From positions 680,001-744,000 of the forward strand of contig JACVTC010000008.1 in NCBI GenBank assembly GCA_016946835.1: 64,000 bases of DNA. Reading direction: 5' to 3'. Source of the stretch: Neocallimastix lanati (nom. inval.) (taxonomy: Eukaryota; Neocallimastigomycota; Neocallimastigomycetes; Neocallimastigales; Neocallimastigaceae). The notes under the pieces were generated by a model. It was not told the DNA's origin. It saw only the letters and a list, made by a program, of their open reading frames with translations, and made no database searches. The stretch's first letter is position 1; each line of letters begins with the position of its first letter. This document shows positions 60,063 to 64,000 of the stretch, piece after piece. The position numbers and the translations under genes were made by a program.

Positions 60063-60505
60063 TTTTTTTTTTTTTAATTTAATAAAAAAATGAGTATAAA
60101 TGAATAATAAATCAATTATTATAAATTTTGTTTTATTCTTTAAGGAGTGCTTTATATTTTATTATTATTATTGATTAATAATACGGATTAATATTTTATA
60201 TAATAAAACTATTAATCAATGTTTTGTTAATATTTAATTATTTTTATTCTTTGAACTTTTTTCTTTTATTTTTTTAATAAAAAAAAAGAAAAGAATTGAT
60301 ATCCAGTATCAATAATGAAAAAATATATATATTATATTTTTTTTTCTCTTTTGAGATTTTTTTGAAAAAAAAAAAAAAAAAAGAAAAAATAATAAGTTAT
60401 GGAAAATGATATCCTATTTATATTTTATGGGTTTTCAATATATATAATATATGAAGTATACATTCCCATTTGTATTTATGTTTTATAGTATTATATTACA
60501 TAAAA

Positions 60506-60545
<40 letters not shown>

Positions 60546-60909
60546 TTTAGTATTTTTCATTTTTTTAATTATTCAATTATTTAATTTATAATTTATTAAA
60601 ATTTAAACTTTGAATATTTTTTAATTAAAATAAAAATAAAAATAATTTTTTTTTTTTTTTTTTGTATTTACTAATCATTTTATTCTACTTCTTAAGTTAC
60701 ACCATTAAAAATGTTTCTTTTTTCTTTTTTTCTTTTTTTGGTGTTTTGTCATATCACGTCTTTGATGACACAGAAAAAAAAAAAAAAAAAAAAAAAATAA
60801 AGAAAACAATACAATTTATATTTCATTTTAGATTATAAATAGTATGAATATAGTTATATAGATAAATAATACATAGATAAATATAAATATTAACATAGAT
60901 ATAAATATT
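60063..60909. other. AT-rich 5' flank of the GH45 gene
   Basis: Begins with poly-T against the ATG. It also holds TA repeats (60512-60540) and poly-A (60775-60796). No distinct regulatory motif could be identified. Confidence 0.6.
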
Positions 60910-61015
60910 AGATAGATATAAATAATACATAGTTAGAAATATTACATAAATATAAATAATACATAGTTAGAAATATTACATAAATATAAATAATACATAG
61001 TTAGAAATATTAGAG
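60910..61015. repeat. 34-bp tandem repeat, three copies
   Basis: Three head-to-tail copies of a 34-bp unit containing acatagttagaaatattaca then taaatataaataat, the last copy running into a related tagagagata sequence. Confidence 0.9.
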
Positions 61016-62439
61016 AGATAAGTATATTTGATACTAGTTTTAAATTATTTTTATTTTATATATTTTTTTATCTTAATTTATAATATTTATTATTATATAG
61101 TTTTTTACATAAATATTTTTAAAATGTATTTTTAAACAAATACATTTAAATTTCCTTTTTTATTTTTACAATAAAAGTGTATATTTGTATCTTTTTAATA
61201 TGAAATAGAGTTCTAGTTGTCAAAAAATAAAAAATGAAACATAATCTTAATTATATAAAAAATTTATTTTTGTACAACCAAAATAATTTTTAATTTTTTT
61301 TTATTTTTTTTTTAATATAAATTTAATTAAAATAATTATTTTTAATCCATTTAATCAATTTAACCAATTTAATCAGTTTAACCAATTTTATATTAAAAAT
61401 TTAATTATAATTTTTTATCATTTTTAATTAATTTAAATTTTAGTTTAATTAAGAAACATTTAATAAGCAATAAAGTTGACTCATACTGATATAAAAAAAA
61501 TTTGAACAATGAATAAAATTTAAAAAAAAATTTTATTTTATATTATTTTTTTATGTAAAAAAAAAAAAAAAAAGTTAATAATAAATAATAATACATAATA
61601 CATAATAAATAATAATAAATAAATAAATAATAATTATAATTAAACAATAATAAATAATTAAATAATAGAAAATAATAATCAATATAATAATTATAAATGT
61701 TATTTTTATATTATTATATAATAATTATATTGTAGACTTTTTAATATGAATTGCTGATACAGTAAATAACAAAACGATATATATCTTCTAATATAATATT
61801 AAAAAATATATCAGAATTATATTAGAAGTTATAATAATAAATTTTATTTTTTTCATCTATTTTATAAAAAACAAATTAAAAAAAGTAATAAAAAAATGAA
61901 ATAAAAAAATGAAATAAAAAAAATGAAATAAAAAAAATGAAATAAAAAATATATATATACACACACATACACAAGATATCCTTCATATCATTTATACTCA
62001 TTGATCGAATAGTACCTGATTAGCATTAAGATTCTATATTTTACAATGGTATTAATGATATTCAATAAACCAGTTAAAATATAACTATGCTGGATACTAT
62101 GTTCCTTAGCCCTCACAATAAATTTAGCTTCGTAATACTATAAATAGATTGTAGGTAAAGTGTGGTGATAACAATTACATAAAAATATTATAAATAAATA
62201 ATAATAGTAATAATTATAATAAAATACTGAAAATATTATTACTTAAATATTATAATACTTAATAAATTGAAACTCAAAATTATACTAAACAACTAACCTT
62301 TATAGATAGTAATACTTTTTTTTATTTTTCTTTTGTAATCCAAATTATGTACATTAAAAATATGAAAGTAATTATATAATATTAAAGAAATTTTATTTTT
62401 AATTTTATATATTTCATTAATTGTAAAGTTTAATATTTT
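61016..62439. other. AT-rich intergenic DNA
   Basis: AT-rich with short repeats (aaaatgaaataaa near 61893-61950). 61970-62170 is less AT-rich but no coding or RNA motif was recognised. Confidence 0.6.
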
Positions 62440-62968
62440 ATTATTTATTATTCAATTATTTATTATTTATTATTTATTATTTATTATTTATTATTTATTA
62501 TTTATTATTTATTATTTATTTATCTATTTTTATTTATTATTTATTATTTATTATTTATTATTTATTATTTATTATTTATTATTTATTATTTATTATTTAT
62601 TATTATTATTTATTATTTATTATTTATTATTTATTAATTATTATTTATTATTTATTATTTATTATTTATTATTCAATTATTTATTATTTATTATTTATAA
62701 TTTATTATTTATTATTTATTATTTATAATTTATTATTTATTATTCAATTATTTATTATTTATTATTTATAATTTATTATTTATTATTTATTATTCAATTA
62801 TTTATTATTTATTATTTATTATTTATTATTTATTATTTATTATTTATTATTTATTATTTATTATTTATTATTTATTATTTATTATTTATTATTTATTATT
62901 TATTATTGATTATTGATTATTTATTATTTATTATTTATTATTCAATTATTTATTATTAATTATTAATT
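62440..62968. repeat. Second large (TTATTTA)n array
   Basis: About 0.5 kb of ttattta units in the same orientation as the 22-23 kb array. It shares the attcaattatttatt interruptions (near 62450, 62672, 62742 and 62792) and adds ttataattta variants. Confidence 0.93.
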
Positions 62969-64000
62969 ATAAAAGAAAAAATATATGCAAAATAATTAAA
63001 AAATTAAAAAGAAAACTTTATATTAATAGTAGTGAATAAAATGAAGTCAATTATTCAAATAACAAAATATTTAATATGAATGTAATACCTATATAATGTT
63101 TTTATTTAAATATTTATATATATTTATATTTTTATATTTTTTATATATATTTTTATATATATTTTTATATTTTCTATATATATTTTTATTTATATATTTT
63201 TATATTTTTTATATACATATATATATATTTTTATTTATATATTTTTATATTTTTTATATATTTTTTATATATATTTTTATATTTTTTATATACATATATA
63301 TATATATATTTTTATATTTTAATATATATATTTATATATATATATTTTTATATTTTTATATTTTTTATATACATTTTTATTTATATATTTTTATATATAT
63401 TTTTATTTATATATTCTGTTAATATATTAAAAAATCTTTTTTATTTTTGAATATAAAGTCATAGATTACATACGACCTAATATTCCAATAATCTTTCCTT
63501 TTATTCTAATAATCTTTCCTTTCATTCTTATAATCTTTCCTTATCTCTTATTCCTTTTTTTTTTTTTTTTTTTTCAACTTTTATCTTTTCAAGTTTTTCT
63601 TTTTTCTTTTTTCTTATTTCTAAATATTAAAATTTCCTTTTATAAACTAATTTTCATTATGAAAATAATTAATAAAAAATGAGTAAAAGAAAAAAAAGAA
63701 AAGAAAAAAAAACTTTTTTTTATTTTATTTTAATTATTTTTTTTTTCTTTGTTTTTGGATGATGAATTGATGATGACTGAAATCTTAAATTAATTAATTA
63801 ATTAATTAATAAATATTAAAATTTTTTATTTTTTATTTTTATTTTTTTTTAATAATTTAAAATTTTTAATTAGTTTAAATTTTTAATTTTTAATAATTTT
63901 TTTTTTTTAGAATGGAATTTTTTGATGACTTAAAAATAATAAAAAAAAATTGTATTCATCATTTAATATAAATAATTAAATTTGTATAAAATGTTAATAA
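62969..64000. other. AT-rich terminal stretch
   Basis: Contains a TTTTTATAT-rich block (63100-63420) that is open only as a Phe/Tyr/Ile repeat, and three copies of an aataatctttcctt sequence (63487-63545). No gene seen. Confidence 0.65.

Noticed and set aside
63096-63422. 108-codon open frame of Phe/Tyr/Ile
   Set aside because: Simple TTTTTATAT repeats without any domain-like sequence; expected to be open because such repeats lack TAA and TAG in that frame.

Overview
The window looks like nuclear DNA of an anaerobic gut fungus (Neocallimastigomycota: the Piromyces / Neocallimastix / Orpinomyces / Anaeromyces group). The intergenic DNA is almost purely A+T with long homopolymers and microsatellites. 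Genes are widely spaced, and some carry many short AT-rich introns with GT...AG borders. The strongest lineage marker is a secreted GH45 endoglucanase with two N-terminal fungal dockerin (CBM10-type) domains at the right end. Bacterial-looking intronless genes, repeat-rich ankyrin proteins and a class C receptor with a bacterial-type solute-binding ectodomain fit the same group. The taxonomic call is inference from gene content and base composition.

Layout, left to right. 1-6700: empty AT-rich DNA, a PhzF-family isomerase gene (minus, 2230-3021) and a decayed Ty1/copia element (about 4200-6000). 6744-8723: an intronless AraC-HTH / AlkA glycosylase / Ogt methyltransferase triple fusion. 9325-14775: a 1816-residue two-part ankyrin protein whose N-terminal two thirds use an unusual 39-residue repeat. 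15-20 kb: a LINE fragment, a Ty3/gypsy gag-protease relic and two minisatellites. 19984-20523: a small secreted orphan. 20.5-28.1 kb: AT-rich DNA dominated by a 1.1-kb array of a 7-bp repeat, with no recognisable gene. 28181-32590: a five-exon receptor (signal peptide, periplasmic-binding-protein-like ectodomain, class C seven-helix domain, long Ser/Asn tail). 33.2-33.8 kb: a LINE tail fragment. 34661-42599 (minus): a 22-exon gene reconstructed here from splice sites, encoding two MATH domains, a long charged/Asn-rich linker and three C-terminal SH3 domains. 43.4-44.8 kb: an AT satellite with higher-order structure. 45.7-47.1 kb: remains of Ty3/gypsy integrases, including a chromodomain. 47201-48477 (minus): an ankyrin gene with one frameshift. 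48.8-50 kb: tandem duplications and another 7-bp array. 50.4-58.2 kb: a cluster of LINE-type non-LTR retrotransposon copies, one nearly complete (53298-57441). 58971-60062 (minus): the GH45 enzyme. 60-64 kb: AT-rich DNA and a third 7-bp array.

The genes do not form operons or an obvious pathway. Themes are plant-cell-wall degradation (GH45 for a dockerin/scaffold system), sensing (the receptor, which by its ectodomain may detect a sugar or other small solute), protein-protein scaffolding (ankyrin and MATH-SH3 proteins) and genes probably acquired from bacteria (PhzF, AraC-AlkA-Ogt, the receptor ectodomain). The most unusual item is the MATH-MATH-SH3x3 gene. Its intron phases show that whole MATH domains, linker exons and SH3 exons behave as symmetric, duplicated modules.
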